64,000 nucleotides of DNA. Source: Corynebacterium accolens (GTDB taxonomy: Bacteria; Actinomycetota; Actinomycetes; Mycobacteriales; Mycobacteriaceae). The notes beneath the pieces are model-generated. The model had not been told where the DNA came from. It worked only from the letters and a program-made list of their open reading frames with translations, and made no database searches. The stretch spans positions 124,001 to 188,000 of the forward strand of contig NZ_CP046605.1 of NCBI RefSeq assembly GCF_023520795.1. Reading direction: 5' to 3'. Positions within the stretch are counted from its first letter, which is position 1. The number at the start of each line of letters is the position of its first letter. Both the position numbers and the translations under genes were made by a program. Positions 63,343-64,000 of the stretch are shown piece by piece.

Positions 63343-63385
63343 GTAGGAAGAAATCTTATAACTGGGTACCGTCCCAGCACCTTAT

Positions 63386-63434
63386 CGTGGCCCCCGACCT
63401 AGTCTTCGACTATATCGGGGCCACGAATTTTTTG
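63386..63434 (+). terminator. Terminator after the heme locus
   Basis: CGTGGCCCCCGA pairs with TATCGGGGCCACG, followed by AATTTTTT. Confidence 0.85.
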
Positions 63435-63580
63435 CGCAGGGAGGGGCACCCTGCCGCCTTGGCATCGTCTGTGAATACTGGCTGCAAGCCGGCTAGGTAA
63501 TAGGGAATACCGGACATGGCCATTACACTAGGGCGAAGTTCAATCAGTCCGACTACGCGAATGCGAAGGTACAACTTCCC

Positions 63581-64000
63581 GTGGCTAAACTCCTTTACCG
63601 GCTAGGGCGCTGGTCTTTCCTTAATAAATGGAAGGTCATCGTTGCGTGGGTGGTGCTGCTTGCCGCCGTTGGTGGTGCCGCCGCCATGCTAATGAAGCCG
63701 ATGACTAGCGAGTTCGCTATCAAAGGCACCCCGTCCATCGATGCCACTTACAAGACGATGGACCTCTTCCCGGAGGGCGGCAATCCCGCCAACTCGCCGT
63801 CGGTGAACTTGGTATTCAAGGCCCCGGAGGGCCAAAAGCTTTCGGATTCCGCCAACGACAAGGCCATCGACGCGGTCATTTCCCACCTCGAGGATAACCT
63901 GGAGATGGGCGATACCATGCGCTTTGGCAACCCCCTTGAGGTCTCGCCGCGGCTGCAGGACGAGGTCATCCACCAGTTCACGGAGATGGGGCTGCCGGAA
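63581..64000 (+). CDS. MMPL family transporter, N-terminal part (runs off the window)
   Basis: GTG 63581 opens 140 codons to the edge: MAKLLYRLGRWSFLNKWKVI, a first membrane helix (VIVAWVVLLAAVGGAAAML) and the start of the periplasmic domain with KGTPSIDATYKTMDLFPEGG, typical of corynebacterial MmpL/CmpL proteins. Family members export trehalose mycolates or other lipids using proton flow. Which one this is cannot be told from the fragment. Confidence 0.85.
   Translation, partial: MAKLLYRLGRWSFLNKWKVIVAWVVLLAAVGGAAAMLMKPMTSEFAIKGTPSIDATYKTMDLFPEGGNPANSPSVNLVFKAPEGQKLSDSANDKAIDAVISHLEDNLEMGDTMRFGNPLEVSPRLQDEVIHQFTEMGLPE

Overview
The window is chromosomal DNA from a mycolic-acid-containing actinobacterium, almost certainly a Corynebacterium. 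The evidence is the arabinogalactan gene set (aftA, dprE2, dprE1, a GtrA protein, glfT1, wzt, wzm) in an order close to that of Mycobacterium tuberculosis Rv3777-Rv3792, LGFP-repeat and HtaA-domain secreted proteins, DtxR-type iron boxes, and a C. diphtheriae-like hmuTUV/hmuO heme system. I cannot name the species from the sequence alone.

Layout. (1) 1-11.2 kb: cell-wall arabinogalactan assembly, ending in a PLP-fold protein and a quinone-type oxidoreductase. (2) 11.3-24.5 kb: a foreign-looking, lower-GC island that starts at a tRNA-Ser with an IS481 remnant at its 3' end. It carries an iron-box-preceded run of secreted proteins: an LGFP-repeat protein, an AbfB-like protein, and a 1283-residue ALF-repeat/coiled-coil polymorphic toxin with a His-His nuclease-like tip. 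Duplicated candidate immunity genes, two unrecognised genes and IS3 debris follow. (3) 24.7-36.5 kb: housekeeping genes. These are a molybdenum cofactor cluster (moeB, moaE, mog, moeA, moaD), a HisC-like aminotransferase, tRNA-Ser(GCT), a NUDIX protein, two DUF202 proteins, MgtE, a DASS carboxylate transporter, a probably Zur-controlled COG0523 GTPase, and tRNA-Arg(ACG). (4) 36.5-50.1 kb: an insertion-sequence graveyard (IS481, IS256, IS1634, IS3 and IS1249 types, mostly broken). It encloses a methyltransferase plus MhuD-like heme monooxygenase pair, a zinc-type CDF exporter and an MFS transporter. (5) 50.4-55.5 kb: a membrane protein, a secreted trypsin-like protease, tyrA, tadA with its associated gene, csbD and tRNA-Ser(CGA). 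(6) 55.5-63.3 kb: a heme acquisition locus, htaA-hmuT-hmuU-hmuV-htaB, then hmuO, then an unusual HtaA-family protein, with DtxR-like boxes before each transcription block. (7) From 63.6 kb an MMPL transporter begins and runs off the end.

How the parts work together. The heme locus is a complete surface-to-cytoplasm route: HtaA-type proteins capture heme, HmuT receives it, HmuUV imports it and HmuO opens it to release iron. The MhuD-like enzyme at 39.3 kb is a second, chemically different degradation route. Iron boxes precede the heme genes, the methyltransferase/MhuD pair and also the toxin island, so the toxin locus may be switched on by iron starvation.

The most notable observations are the iron-box-linked polymorphic toxin island with a duplicated, locally diverged immunity gene; an HtaA-family protein in which the heme-ligand Tyr and its partner His appear exchanged; IS481 elements inserted at the identical offset from two tRNA 3' ends with a 16-bp duplication; and 42-bp palindromic micro-elements made of IS3 ends sitting at the breakpoints of truncated transposases.
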